Positions 40,408 through 53,142 are shown, counted from the first letter of the stretch. The stretch is 64,000 nucleotides of DNA from Porodaedalea pini (GCA_002794775.1 NBAY01000041.1:248001-312000), one strand, 5' to 3'. Program-made: numbers and translations. The notes: generated by a model from the letters alone, not told the origin.

Positions 40408-41753
40408 CTATCGCTTTAGGTTCTTGCTAAACTCTTTGTAGTCGGCTATCTTCTGTTCCATGACATCGCGGACGATCCCGCACTGGCAATGACCCTGCCA
40501 CGCGCCATTCACCATGGTGAAATAGAAATAACGCGTATCGTATATGTCGTCGTCTGGCGCGGAGAGAAAAACTTCGCGCACGCACGCGTCCATGTGTTTA
40601 TAGAAGCTTGATAGTATTATCAGTCAGTTTGTACACGAGTGAGAACGAGAGTAACACTTACGATTTCTCAGCAGTAGATAGCCAGGTCTCCTGCTTCTTC
40701 GCCAGGAAAGAGAGGACAGAGGTACGGACATGAACGAGCTCTTCAGAGGCGAGAAATTGGTCCTTACAGTCGATGAACTGGCGTTCCTTCGATCTGAGCA
40801 AAGGCCGGAGGAGGAGAGGGGTGCATCCGGTGAGCTCTTCGATGAACTTCCGTTCATCGGGTCGGATGGAGGGAAGGGTCTTGACGTTGTGCTTCCACCA
40901 CCAACTCATCTCTTCCTGCTTCGAAGTTAGCTTTGAAGAAGATTGAAGATGATAGTGGACAATTAGAACAAACCTCGTCGAATCCACTTTGCATAGCGAA
41001 GTCCTTGATATTCGTCCGCTTTCCGGGTCTTGGGCGATACGCTTTGGAGTCGGCTGACGCACTGAAGGCGAGGAAGTTACGGCTGAGCAGCTCATCGAGC
41101 CACCCGCGCACCTGGTTCTTCCTCTCTCTGTCCGGATCGTTCGGCACAGCATCGAGCGCCTCGCGCTGATCCAGGACGAAGAAGATCGATCCGCTCTTAC
41201 GCCACGCCCGGCAGAAGTCAAGCACCTGCTCCACGCCGGTCCACGCATTCATCGTGCTCGCATACTCAGGGAACGTAAACTGTAGCGAGGCCCGCATCTC
41301 AATGAAGAAGCTCTCCAGGAGAAGCACACAGTCCGGAACGTAGATGACGCGCTTGCCCTCGTGCGTAAGCAGCAACGCGAGCGCGGCAAGTACGTGAGAC
41401 TTCCCCGTGCCCGCACAGCCATGCACACAGACCTTGGCGTACGCACGGAAGGGATCCTTCTCGAACTCGGCGGCGCACTCGTACAGCCGCCGGAAGATGT
41501 GTCGGCCCATGAACGCGAAGACCACGACATTGGATTGGCGCTGCAGGTTGAAGCGCCCTGGTTGGCCGGATGTCGTATGAGGGTAAGGAAGCCAATTCCA
41601 GTGTCGTGGGTCCGAGAATCGTGCAGGGGGGTCATCAGGATTCTTGTTCGAAATGAACCCACGGCGAACAGCCCGTTCCTCCGCTTCGACGATGATATTT
41701 GATTAAATATTCAGCAAGGTCTTGGAAAAGGACACACCTTCCCGCTCTTGCAT
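40408..41753 (-). CDS. P-loop ATPase, Crinkler (CRN)-like family
   Basis: Four exons (41753-41738, 41683-40974, 40915-40662, 40606-40408) close in frame to 392 aa. Walker A is HGCAGTGKSHVLAA (GxxxxGKS at 94-101), followed by VIYVPDC; Walker B is IFFVLDQ at 172-178. Then come FSASADSKAY, a conserved EEEMSWWWKHN segment, LTGCTPLLLRPL and a C-terminal FYKHMDACV...DTRYFYF...CGIVRDV. This pattern recalls large families in Rhizophagus and basidiomycetes often annotated as Crinkler-type NTPases. No secretion signal is visible, so an intracellular role is likely. The function is not established, and the family name is from memory. Confidence 0.75.
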
Positions 41754-42242
41754 TGCTGTTTTGAAACTTTGTATAACGAGAGAGCTTTATCGAGTGGGCT
41801 GTTGCGGCAGTGCTCAACTGAAGCTATGCCAATGCAAGTTCCCCGAGGGCTCTAGAGCCTAAATGCACAACGCTCGGACGTGTCGAACTTGAGAAAAAAT
41901 AGACCATCAGTGCAAAGTACGTTCATAAGTGATAAGAAGCAAGCTCACAGTGTAATTAACCGTTACAGTGTTAGGTTGAGAAGGTCTTCATGGTCAACTC
42001 GCGCGAGCCAAACGTACGCGCTAGGGTCACGTGACGCACGCGATCCCAAAATCTTTCCTATGCGCCGCGTTTACTGTACTTGCCCGCTTCTCCAAGCCGC
42101 CAATACTACTATCCTGGGACGGGCGCTGATAACATTTATTCTGCTCAACTTCCTTCGTTTCATTGATTGGTCAAGTAACCGTCCTGATCTCGCCAAAAAT
42201 TGATGCTTTACTGCAACTCGGGTCCTTACTCTCGAACTCGGA
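41754..42242. promoter_or_regulatory. divergent promoter, ATPase / URB1
   Basis: 489 bp between two divergent start codons. It contains the perfect palindrome GTCACGTGAC at 42026-42035 with a central CACGTG E-box (a Cbf1-type bHLH site), next to GCACGCG. Frames within the region look like noise. Confidence 0.4.
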
Positions 42243-45200
42243 ATGGTCGTGCATGACAGTACGAAACGCGCGAGAACAAGCGAAGCGGCAGTAACTCTGT
42301 CAAGCGTGCGATCTTTTGCGACCGGTCGGGATATTCAGAACTTATTCCGTTCGAACAACCAGGGATTAGCGGTTGACGGTGAGCATTGGCTTCACAAACG
42401 CCATTTACGTCGCTGACAACTTGCTGTAGCTCTCAAGGCCTTACGAAATCAAGTCTCCTTGGAAGAAAGCGAAGGTGTGGTGTCTGCGCAAGATGCGCGG
42501 CTTCTTTTGGTGAAGGACTGGTTAGAACTCTCGACGGGAGCTTATGATGTTTTTGCTGTGCTTGAGAGAGGCCCTCAGGTACATGGAAATTTTTTGACTA
42601 ATGCTCATTGGAAGATTCTGACATACGACATTGAAGCCAGCGGTGGCGGCAATTTGTTTGTCCATACTAGCATCCCTTTTGACGCTCACATCGCAGCATT
42701 TCATTTATCAACCCTTGGGACAACCAATCATCAAAAAATTACTCACATCTCAGTGGCTTCGAAAGGTCGATTCATATCTGTCCAGTGCGCACTCGGAGAT
42801 ATGCCTTGCAGCGTTGAAGCTGTTGAATGCTTTGTCAAGCTTTGCAGGAGGGAAGGAGCGAAAGGGTCTGCTGGAGGCTTTTTCATGGGACATAAAAGTA
42901 TGTTCTGGAATTCATAAATGAAAAAGCTTACCGACGTCCCGCAGGTCTTCCACAAGCTCCTTTACATGCGTCGGAAGGGAAAGGATGTCAACTATGACAT
43001 CCCTGCCAGGCCCGATATACGCACTCTTTGCCTGCAATTTATCCTATCCTTCGTATCTTCGTCGTCTCACGTAAAGACTATGTTTCTGGAGCAGCACCGT
43101 GACATATTTCTATCAATCTTCAAGGGTCTCAGCGGCGATCCGCATTCTGTGGCCTGCTATGCGCTCGAGATTATCTGGACAAACCTCTGGCAGGACCAAA
43201 AAATAAAGAGGACATTGAAAGTCGGATTCTTTGGAGAGACTACTATTCAACATGTGAGTAATTGACTTATATGCTACAAGTCACTCCTTTTAACGATAAG
43301 CTTAGCTCGTAAAACTATATGAGCGCTCTGCGCAAGAAGGCCCGGACCCTGAGAATGTCCCTGCAGACGTGGTACACCACTTCCTTCTTGCAATTTGCAC
43401 GCATAGAGGAGTAGGTATTTGCTTTGCTGATAATGGCTGGTACCCTCGGCAAGAAAGCGAAGGTGAAATAACTCAGAGAGGAGGCAAAATACACAACAAG
43501 ATCCTCGCGAACGTCTTGAAAATGCTAAAGGTCAATGACGATGCGCGTCAACAGGAACTGGCCCTGAAGATCTTGCGCGCATGTCCGGAGCTCGTTGCGG
43601 GATACCTCCAATCCGCAGGCCTGACGCTAGAGCCTCGCCTTTCTTCCAAATGGCTTGCAAATATTGCGTTCCTAGGCGCCATCGTTTCCCTGCCTGTTCC
43701 CATCGATAGCTTCTATCTCCCAGTCGGCACAGCGGGCTCTTCGTCTGCACCCGCGCAGTGCGTTTATCAACCTTCCCCGCCTCCACTTTCGGCCGTCATC
43801 GAGAACATACTTCCATCAACTAGTCTCAAATTGCATCTATCTAAGGCGCTTCAGTCGGCCTCCGCGCTTGTGCAGCATACTGCGGGACTCACACTTGCGC
43901 AATGTCTTCGCAAGTGTGAGGCTGTGCGGGAAGCATTTCGCACAGTGGAGCGCGCCCTTGAAGAAGATGAGGCTGAGGGGCAGTGGGCTCGGCGGCGAAG
44001 TGAGATTGAGCGCGAGGTTCGCAAGCGCGTGCCCGACATTAATGTGGTGATTGCATTCTCCAACGCTCAACGGGTGACAACGGCGCCTACGGTCAGGTCT
44101 GCCATGCTCGCAGAGCTCTCACAGAGGCTATTGTGGTTGTATCATCGTTGTGTTCCGTCATTAGTAGCAGAAGCGAGATATGATCTTGCGAAATCGCTTC
44201 GGAGCCTCCTCGATATCGAGAATATTGGTGTGCAGGTCTCTGCGGATATCGAGGGACTGAACCGGCTGCAGCAACTCCATGTCTTACGCATGCTGACTGA
44301 AAGCGACCAGTTCGTCTGGCATGCAAAAGCAGGTAAATTTCTTTTTTTTAAATGTGTTTTTTTAAAGTTACTTATCTCTTTACAGTCCCTTCGGCACCAT
44401 CAAGCATAAATATCTTGCTCAATGTTTACTTCAAAACAAAACAAGTGTCCATTCGTACCGCAGTTTCGGCACTCCTCACTCAGGCGCTAAAAGACAGTCT
44501 TTTATTCCAGCATGACCCAGAGGAGCTGCATATCTGGCTCAATGCCCTTCCAATGGTCGTTCGATCTACCGGCGAAGAGACTCCCGATGGTGCCCCACTC
44601 ACAGATGAGCGCGAATGTGTGGCGTCATTCTTGGATACGTGTATGCAGCGCTGTGCGAAGACTCCTCACCGCTATATCGAAGAGATGGATGCTGTTGCTG
44701 CGTCTTCGGGCGATGTAGTGCGCTCAATGAGCGTCAGTCCTATTCTGATTACCATTCTTGAGCAGCTGAATGCAAAGATGCGAGGCGGATCTCTTGAGCC
44801 GTCGGATGCGCTTGCACTGACGACATATATAAGGAAGGTTATCGTTGGGTTACTTGGTAAACAGCCAGACGTGGAGGTAATTCGTATCCTTGCTGGGAAT
44901 CTGGCGACGGCTATTGTGGGTGATGATGTCTTTACAATGTTCCCCATTATCGCCGCAGCTCTTCGAAGAGAGTGTGAGATCTTGAATGCCTGCATTGCAC
45001 GGTGTTCCTCGGTGTCAGGAATCGAGGCTGACGGGATAGAGACGACTCCGTCGGATGCTGTGATCGACTTCGTCGTGCAGGTAGAGAAACTCCAGGATGG
45101 TGTGTTCCTTATCCTTTCTACGTATTTATCACGTAGTGATCTTCATGGTTGTCGGGCAGTGGACGGAGAGTCGGCAGAGTCCCAAGCTTACGAGCTAGTA

Positions 45201-48200
45201 GACTGGGTGCGCTTGGTTGACCAGCCTTTGTCTCCGGATATTGTCAACCGCATCGTCCGTGTGATCAAGCGGCTTCATGCTCCGGCCTTATTGAGCTTGT
45301 ATCTTCACTTGAGTCCCGGATCCAACTTGTTGTGGTCATCATCAGATGAGGACCTTGTGAGCTGGTGGGGATATTGTTCTTGAAAATCTGACGAAATATA
45401 CTCACGACATTTAATAGGGTCCCTGTAGACTGGATTTTCCTCCACACCAATACAAAACTGCTAGCAGCACCACGTTGGACCTCCATTGTACTTCTAGCAC
45501 TGAAAAAGAGTTGCAGGACGCTATACGATTACAAGTGTTTCACTGGACTTCTGATCCATCGACTTGATGGCCAAGACGGCTTTGCCAACGCTGGTTGCGT
45601 CTTGCAGGCACTAGCTCTTTTAGTCGAGAGTGCCAAAAACGGACTCTCCTCACCCGATTTTTATGCGCTTAAGAATTTTATTCTGGCGGAGAGGCAGCAC
45701 ATGATGTTGCTCTCATGTGCTGATGATTTGTCTGACTCTGTGAGATTAGGTGTGTTTTGGTTGTAAACGTGATAAAATTTTATATAGTAACTCAAAAATC
45801 TGTTCACAGCATTGGGCCAGCTATTAGACCTCATGCTGGATGCAACATCAGCACCAGACCGTTTGCTTGCATCTCCGATCTGCAAGCATTGGGTTACAAC
45901 CATTGGTCGTGGTTTAGAGAGAGACTCGTGGCAGGATGTATGTCTAATAAATAACTTAAAAATGGCTGTCTTTGCTGATCAGCTGTCTATAGCTGTCTCG
46001 TTCGCTCGTCTGGATAAAGTTCATGCCCTTTAGCGATCTACTTGCGCTCACGGAGCAGCTCCTACAGATATTTATGTCTCGGGAAGGTACCGACCACGCC
46101 ATGGCAAACGACGAGCTCCTGCGGTTCGTTGAGGCTTTGTTTTCTTCCCTTGTCCACCATGAGGAGAATCTTCTGGTGAAATGGATGAACCACCATCTGC
46201 CAGCATTTCTTTTCTTACAGAGATTTCTGCCAAGGGTCAAGGCGCTTGAAGAGATCATCTCTCGCTCTGTCAGCGCTACCATCCCGGTTGGATGCGATGG
46301 CCTTCGGATTTCGACCGAGGGGATCTCGCTGAAAAGCTTGGTTAGCACAGCGGATATGCATTGGGCGGTTCGCCTGTCGCCCTTGCCACGGAATGCTTCA
46401 GTGAACGCATTGCTTTGCGGGATCGATTGGAGTATCGATGTTTCTTACGCCGTTGCGTCTTTCATTTATCGCTCTCCAGATGCTCGTCGTTCTTTTTGGT
46501 CATGGATAAGTTCTGGTGAACTGTCAGAAAAGCCGGTCCTCGGGCGTCTCGTCCCTGCTGTTCATGCTTTCTTTGACTCGAGCTCTGATGAAGAGCCGGA
46601 CGCTGTAGCTGATGATCCTTTTGTGAAGACGCTGTTTAGCGCCTTAACCAAAGAGTTTTGCAGTGGTGCTATGGAGGAGCGTGATGCACAGATACATGCT
46701 GCATGCCTTGCAATGATGTTGGAAAACTGTCTGTCGCAGAGGAAGGGCTTCATAAAAAGCTTGGTGAAGAGGATATCGGCATTGTCTGTTGATGCACTGT
46801 ATCCTGAGTCCCTTCGCTTGGTCCATCTCATCAATGTCCCTTCGGAGGACGTGAGTCCTTTCGTAGAAGCGATCGTCAGCCATGCGCTACAGTGGGCGGT
46901 ACGACATCTGTCTGGAATTCTAGATTCATCTGAAATCAATGCATCCTCCCTTGTCGACATCGGTCAGTGAATTTTTATAATTCGCAAGCATGTATTGACT
47001 GACCGAGAAATCAGCTAATGTGGTGCGTCTTGGCAAAAGTATTGCTCCCCATTTCGCCGAGCCAGTCATTGCAGCTGCTATACATCATCACCTATGCCAT
47101 CCGCAGTCTATGCGTTTGGCTGAGGCTCTCTTCGCAAATGTCACTCTGAAGGTACGATCCTCTACTTCTTGAGAACTCGTGACTCAATGGTCGTGCAGCC
47201 TGTCAACGTCAACCGTCATCTCCAGAGCGTTCTGCAACACGTAAATTTCGGCAGATTAGTAGCATCTAATCCTACAGGTCAAGAAAAGGAAGCGGTGTCA
47301 AAATTACTGTTCACGGTGTTCCATACGCATCCCGCTAATACCTGCCAGCCTTCCCATATCCGACCTCTAGTACAACTATATTCGGGATCATTGTCCCTCG
47401 CGGACCGCCAACTTTTTGCCATCTTCCATTTGTTTGAAGAGCAACGCAAGACATCCGCCGCTTCTATCTTTGCACAGTGGTCGCAAGGAAAAACCACCGA
47501 TCAGTGGACAAGTTTGGATGCAATCTCAAATCTGGACGCTTCCCGTGTTCTTCGAACGTGTTTGTCTTTCCCTGATAGGCGAAGTGTAGCTGTGCATACC
47601 GAGCACGAGACATCTACTTCCCGTGTAGAAGACGAGCTGGTTTACGACCCCGTTTTTCTGTTGTTGCTTTTTGCCCAGACATTGGTTGAATGTCCTCCTC
47701 GATCCGCTGTTACATGGGTATCACTATATCGAACGAATGTCGTGTCCCTTGTGATACGATGTTTGTCTTCGGCAGATCCCGTTGTTCGCAAGATCGCTTT
47801 GTTACAACTAGGATCGCTTTATAAGTTGATGCAGGTTGGTATCTCTTCGTTATCAAGGACGTTATTGGATCTGACAATTTGTGTAGACGGCGGACATGCA
47901 AGAGAAAGAGCATATTATCCACCTGCTAGATCTCCTTCGCGATCAGCTCCAAAAGCCTTCGGATCAAAGCGACAAGGACATCCCACGACTTCCATCTTAT
48001 ACGACACTATTCCTCGCGCACGCGCTTCGAGGCATTTTCTATCCAGCGAACTTCATTTATCCGCTCACTGCGCGCTTCCTGCTGCAGCGACCCGAGTTGG
48101 ACATCCATGATGTCCCGATGCTGTATGGATTGTTGTATAGCAGCGGGGACGATTGGAAAAAAGAACGAGGTTGGATGGTGCGCTTCCTCGCGGACGGTAT

Positions 48201-49100
48201 GTTGAGCAGCGAGGACTGGCGCCTACTGAAACGTCGACACACGTGGGACCTGCTTGCGAGTTTGTTCCAGGGCTCATATGGCGACAAATCATTGCGCCAT
48301 TTGATACTAGAGGTGTGATTTGCTTGTCTCTGTGTCATGAGATCGTTGTGTTCACGCGGGCAATTTATCAAGGTCATGGCCAACCTGACTTGTCAAGCAC
48401 AGGCAACGACTTCTCTCATTCTAAGATCTTCTTTGGTGCAGTGGGTGGAAATACAGCTGCTGACGATAAAAAGCGACGAGAGCATTGCTTGGGCGAAAAT
48501 TATTGAGAATATTCTTGTGGTTGCCGATTCTGAATGGATCGAGCAGACTACAGCGGGAGAGTGGCAAGCCGGTTTACTCAGATGTTTAATCAGCCTGATA
48601 AATGATGCAGGTTTGTCTCCAGTCATGGCCTTTTCGTTCAATATTGTTCATGCCGTGACTCGCTTGTTACAGACATCACTTTGCTCCGCCTAGTTGCCCG
48701 CGCTATATCGAGGCTGACCAGTGAACGACTTCGCAGCTCGCCCAATATCTCTCGTGCGCTAGAATCGGCTCTGGTGCGTCTGAGAGCATTCGAGAGCTCG
48801 GGAAATGGGTCGCTGCATACGGCACTCGGATATCACACGAAAAGTACTCAAGACGATCTCCCGCCTTTTCGCAGTTTCGGACTTCATCAGATCGCCTTTG
48901 AGAATAATGCAGAAACCTGGGGGAAGGTCGTCGAAAGCTTGTGGAGTGTGTCACTAAAGCATGGTGTGCAAGGACCCGTTTGGGATCAGTTGTCCAGTCG
49001 TCTTCTGCTTTGGAGGGCATTATGTGGTGAGAGGGAATCGCCTGTAGGTGAGTGGGCGAGAAAGCAGACTGTTCTATGTTTAAAACTCGGAAGCATGTAA
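42243..49100 (+). CDS. URB1: nucleolar pre-ribosomal-associated protein URB1/NPA1
   Basis: Exons: 42243-42378, 42430-42578, 42637-42897, 42945-43253, 43306-44332, 44386-45356, about 45417-45749, 45810-45937, 45993-46962, 47015-47151, 47199-47834, 47887-48312, 48373-48610, 48673-49100; about 2,040 aa. URB1 is a scaffold of early 60S pre-ribosomes in the nucleolus. Matching signals: N-terminal ALKALRNQ, VDSYLSSAHSEICLAALKLLNALSSF, GVGICFADNGWYPR, NKILANVLKML, SSKWLANIAFLGAIVSLPVP, and near the C terminus the highly conserved block DVPMLYGLLYSS..DWKKERGWMVRFLADGM..EDWR. Helical repeats dominate. The frame inside exon 7 is uncertain. Exon coordinates may be off by one base in places. Confidence 0.92.
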
Positions 49101-49356
49101 CATGTAGAAGTTTTTTACCGCACGTAAGTGTTAGCTAGCCATTCGATTATGTTTGTCTTTCTAATTCCATGAGTAGAACTAAAATTGCAAGAATATTAAC
49201 GTGGGAATAATCAGTAGTCGCACGCGTTGTTGTCTGTTGTTGACGCGTTTCTTATCTTCCATGCCACTCGACCGAGTTATGCCCTGTAGACGACTATTTA
49301 GCACGACTGCGTGGAAGTTTGGAAGTCGCTATTTGTACATCAATCATTGAGGAACA

Positions 49357-50601
49357 ATGGTTCAGGAAGTCGTCTCAATTGACGTGCAGGCAGCAGCCGA
49401 AAGAATTAGGCGAGCGCTTTTGACATATATCGATCCAACGTATCGTCATGAATTAAAAGGCCTTATGTTCATCGCACTCCAGTTGCCACTTGTCTTACTC
49501 TCGATGAAATGGCTTCAGCTGACGATGTACAGCTTAGGCTCCTCATGAAGTGTGAGAATCTTCAGAAAGTCGGCGGTACGTAACGTGCTTTGCCTGTAAT
49601 GACGCGCTTCCTTACTTTGATCTCTCGCCGTAGCTTTCAAAATTAGAGGGGCCACCAATGCTGTAATCACTCTCATGCAGTCCTTGAAAGAATCAGGAGA
49701 AGGAACATCTGATCTGACTGTCATTACCCATTCTTCGGGTAATCATGCACAAGCACTTGCGTACGCCTCGCGCTTGCTCGGTGTCTCCTGCCAGGTCGTC
49801 ATGCCCTCCAACTCTGCCTCAGTCAAAAAGGACGCAGTCAGAGGATATGGCGCTATCGTAACCGAATGCATTCCGACTCTTCAGGCACGCGAGGATTGCA
49901 CTAAAGCCATCATCGATGAACTCCGAGGTGCTGGTCGGACTGTCGAGCTTATTCCTCCGTACGATGACGTCCGCATCATTGCAGGGCAAGGAACGCTAGC
50001 CATTGAACTGCTCGAGCAGGCAAATGAGCTGGGACGTCCACTAGACGTACTGATCACTCCTGTCGGCGGCGGTGGCATGCTCTCTGGGTGCGCAGTCGCA
50101 GCGAAGGGACTTGACTCGGACATTTGCGTTATCGGTGCAGAACCTGCAGCAGCAGACGATGCATATCAATCGTTCAACTCGAAGGTGTTCGTCCCAGCCG
50201 TGAATACGAACACTATCGCTGATGGTCTGCGTACCTCCTTGGGACAAATCACCTTCCAGCTAATCCTGAAACATGTCGACGCGATCTACACAGTAACTGA
50301 AGAGCAGATCATGTGAGACAGCCCTTTGACTTCATATGACCTTCGCTCTAGCTGATCATATGCGGCTGTCTACACTAGCCGCGCTATGAAACTGGTATAC
50401 GAGCGCATGAAACTTGTCATCGAACCCAGCTCCGCAGTCACGCTAGCGGTCGCGCTATTCTCTCAGGAGTTCAAGAGCAACCTGCGAGCAGTAGCCCAAA
50501 AGAGAGGCAAGAAGGACTTGCGCGAGCTGAATGTAGGCCTCGTGTTTAGCGGAGGCAATGTGGACCTATTGAAAATCAGCACTATATTCGAGTCGGTCTA
50601 G
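49357..50601 (+). CDS. serine racemase / threonine dehydratase-like PLP enzyme
   Basis: Exons 49357-49409, 49460-49575, 49634-50312 and 50379-50601 close in frame to 356 aa. Fold-type II PLP enzyme: PYVHRTPV at the start of the domain, FKCEN-like MKCENLQKVG, the PLP lysine K59 in AFKIRGA, substrate loop SSGNHAQA, the glycine-rich phosphate loop VGGGGMLSG (about 200-208) and a late GLVFSGGNVD. It lacks C-terminal ACT domains, so it fits the serine racemase / catabolic serine-threonine dehydratase group and not biosynthetic ILV1; racemase versus dehydratase cannot be decided. Intron 1 appears to be GC-AG: only that splice joins RIR to PYVHRTP. ACGCGT sites lie upstream at 49222-49227 and 49243-49248. 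Confidence 0.92.
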
Positions 50602-51726
50602 AAAACATCCTCTTGCTGGGTTCAATTGTAGCTAGCTTCAGTTTTAGACGTATCCCCCATCTAGCTAGTGGAATGGAGAAACTAAACAAGCGGGGGAGGG
50701 GGATAAGATAGGAAAGCACATGATAGTTTATATTGACGTCGCCGTTAGGGCACACTGAGATCTGCATTGCAGATTAGCAGACGTATCCCCCATCTCGTTA
50801 GTGGATATGGAGAAACTAAACCCGAGGGGGGGGGGGGGGGGGGGGGGGGGGGTTGGGATAGAAGATAGGAAAAGCAAAATGATAGTTTATATTGACGTCG
50901 CCGTTAGAGCACACTGAAATCTGCATCGCAGATAAGCAGCAACCCCTCGCAAATGAGCAACCCTTTTCACTGAGGCTTGTAGGCTACCCAAGAAACCAGC
51001 GACAGGAGCAAAATACGAAGGAAGAGGGGGGGAGTGAAATAAGGAGCACACTGCATCGACATACTCCAAATTGCATGCGCGTCAGCTCGAGCTCGGCGGA
51101 TTAGAGCTTTCAGTGCATGATTGTCAGTAGAGAAGTGAGGCCCTTATCCTACGTATCAGCGGAGCAGTGTCGGATACGACGGGACTCGGATCCCTCACTA
51201 GTACTGTCTCAGAGCACCCGGTGGGGCTGTGAGCAAGCGTGCGAACCAACTGATTGCGCGTTGTTTACATGTATTTACGCGATCGGAGTTTCTTGGCTCA
51301 ACGACACAAAGGTTTTCATCTTGCTCCTTTTCCTTTTACATTATAAGGATCTGTTTGCCCTCTCCATCGTTAAAAGGCAAGAATAGCAACGACAAAGGCC
51401 AAATCCATTCCGAGTCAAGCCCTATGACCTAGAGTCGCAGAATCCTTATCAGTTGTTATAATGGAGGCTGTGTTACAATGCTGCAAAAGGATAGGCCTCT
51501 CAAAAAGTTCGTGAAGACTTTTCCATTCACACATCCGTATCTCAGGTCGTATGCTGCATTTTTTTTCCAGACCATTCTATTATGAATCGATGAACAATCA
51601 GGACTACCAGCTCCACTGCGACTATCGCGGGAAATGTACAGCTCTAGATCCTTTCTATATGTATATATATGCACTTCTAGCTCTGATACACTAAAGTCAT
51701 CAAAGTAAACCGCCTGCTAGACACCG
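50602..51726. other. intergenic with tandem repeat, no gene seen
   Basis: 1.1 kb. 50,646-50,938 is a two-copy direct repeat (separate entry). The rest, about 50,940-51,726, shows only short unconvincing frames and no RNA gene. The inner edge of the right duplication arm lies near 51,727. Confidence 0.45.
50646..50938 (+). repeat. two-copy tandem repeat with poly-G tract
   Basis: Unit 1 (50646-50778) and unit 2 (50779-50938) both begin AGACGTATCCCCCATCT and end near GCAGAT(T/A)AGC, with matching GATAGTTTATATTGACGTCG inside. Unit 2 is longer because a (G)27 run at 50826-50852 replaces the short G-rich block of unit 1. The run length may be a sequencing estimate. Confidence 0.85.
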
Positions 51727-52698
51727 ATGGTCCTCTCTCCACCTCAGGTTCAAACCGCCATACGCGATAGATACGCCCTACCGAGGAATGAAGTAGAACA
51801 AGAAAGGTACTTTAGTTTTGCGCTTTTTTGTGATCAAGTCTGAGACTTCGTTATAGGCTTGACGCTCAGCATGTGTACTTGACGCAAGTGCTCTGCGGGC
51901 ATCTCATCATCGACGAGAATGTTCAGCTCAGACCAGGGTGTCGTGTCCTGGACTGCGGAACCGGTGCAGGTAATTAACCTTATGTTCGTTGGAAGAAAAC
52001 ATAAGTCTGATCTCATCTAATCAGGCTCCTGGGTCCTCGCTCTATCGAAAGAGGTACCTAAGACCACAGAGCTCATAGGAGTAGACATCTCGTCGGCTAT
52101 GTTTCCGAAAGAGCACCCTGGCAATGTCAAACTCTATGAGATGTCCTCGACGAGCTTGCCAGCTGAGTGGTCGAACTCTTTTGACTTCATCAGTCAACGC
52201 TTGCTGCTGGCTGCGTTCACCGTCTCTCTCTGGAGAACAACGCTTTCCGAGTTGTTTAGAGTCCTCAAACCTGGAGGCGCCATCCAGCTCATGGAGTACG
52301 GACATTATGACTCGCTCTACAAGTCAGACTCGCTCCCGGCGACCAAGAAAACAAGTGACATATTTATCGCTATCATGCAGAAGCGCGATCTGCTCGGCTT
52401 CGAGTGCGGACGCCAGCTTCCTGGATTGTTGAAGGAGGCTGGATTCTCTGACATACGCGTCGAGAAAAACCGTGCACCGCTTGGAAGGCAATGGGGTGAA
52501 ATAGGGTCGAAGGGTGCGAGAAACTATGAAGTGATTTTTCGCGGGTTAGGGGCCGCTCTGATGGCTGAAGGCGGTCTTGGAGTATGCGAGTCACAATTTG
52601 AAGTGGATGAAGTGATTGAACGCGCGAAAAAAGAATGGGATGAGAATTCTGGAGTTTTTGCTTCTTTTTACACGCTTACGGCGAAGAAGACTTCGTGA
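51727..52698 (+). CDS. SAM-dependent methyltransferase (LaeA/UMTA-like)
   Basis: Exons 51727-51806, 51857-51969 and 52025-52698 close in frame to 288 aa. Class I methyltransferase signals: motif I VLDCGTGAGSW (split by intron 2), acidic loop LIGVDISSAMFP, LPAEWSNSFDFISQRLLLAA as the family-typical motif II region, and the post-motif RVLKPGGAIQLMEYG. Many such basidiomycete enzymes are annotated as UMTA or LaeA-like methyltransferases; the substrate is unknown. It is convergent with the DUF6533 gene. A dead inverted copy lies at 36.8-37.7 kb. Confidence 0.88.
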
Positions 52699-53142
52699 AG
52701 ATATTCCTTAGCACTATAGGGCAGAGACTGCATTGAAGTGATGGTTATAGGCTCGTGTATTTGTATTGCAGACCGTTGAAATATGTAGCGGGATTGAGGG
52801 TCTCCTTTAAGCCAGCAAGACGGCGATGGATTGAAGGCGGAAAATAATGCCTCATCGTCCGGAGCCGGACATGTCCATCACGGCTGATCAAAGGCTGCCT
52901 CAGACTTGAAGAATGAAAGATGAGCTCGTAACCTTTTTGTACGTTTTGGTTTACTGTAGAGGAACTTACCTGAGAGCCACTCGATACGACACCTTCTAAA
53001 ATCTCAGTTCTGTGGTGCGAGTCGAAGGAGTACACGTCTGCCATCTCGACTGCGTTATTCGAGCACCTATGTCCGTCGGGACTAGGCGCATTAACAATCC
53101 GGCTAGCAAATCTTATGCTAGTGAGTCGAGAAGGTGCGAGCC

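Noticed and set aside
41880..42203. 107-aa plus-strand frame upstream of URB1
   Set aside because: No homology, no splice context, and it fills a divergent promoter.
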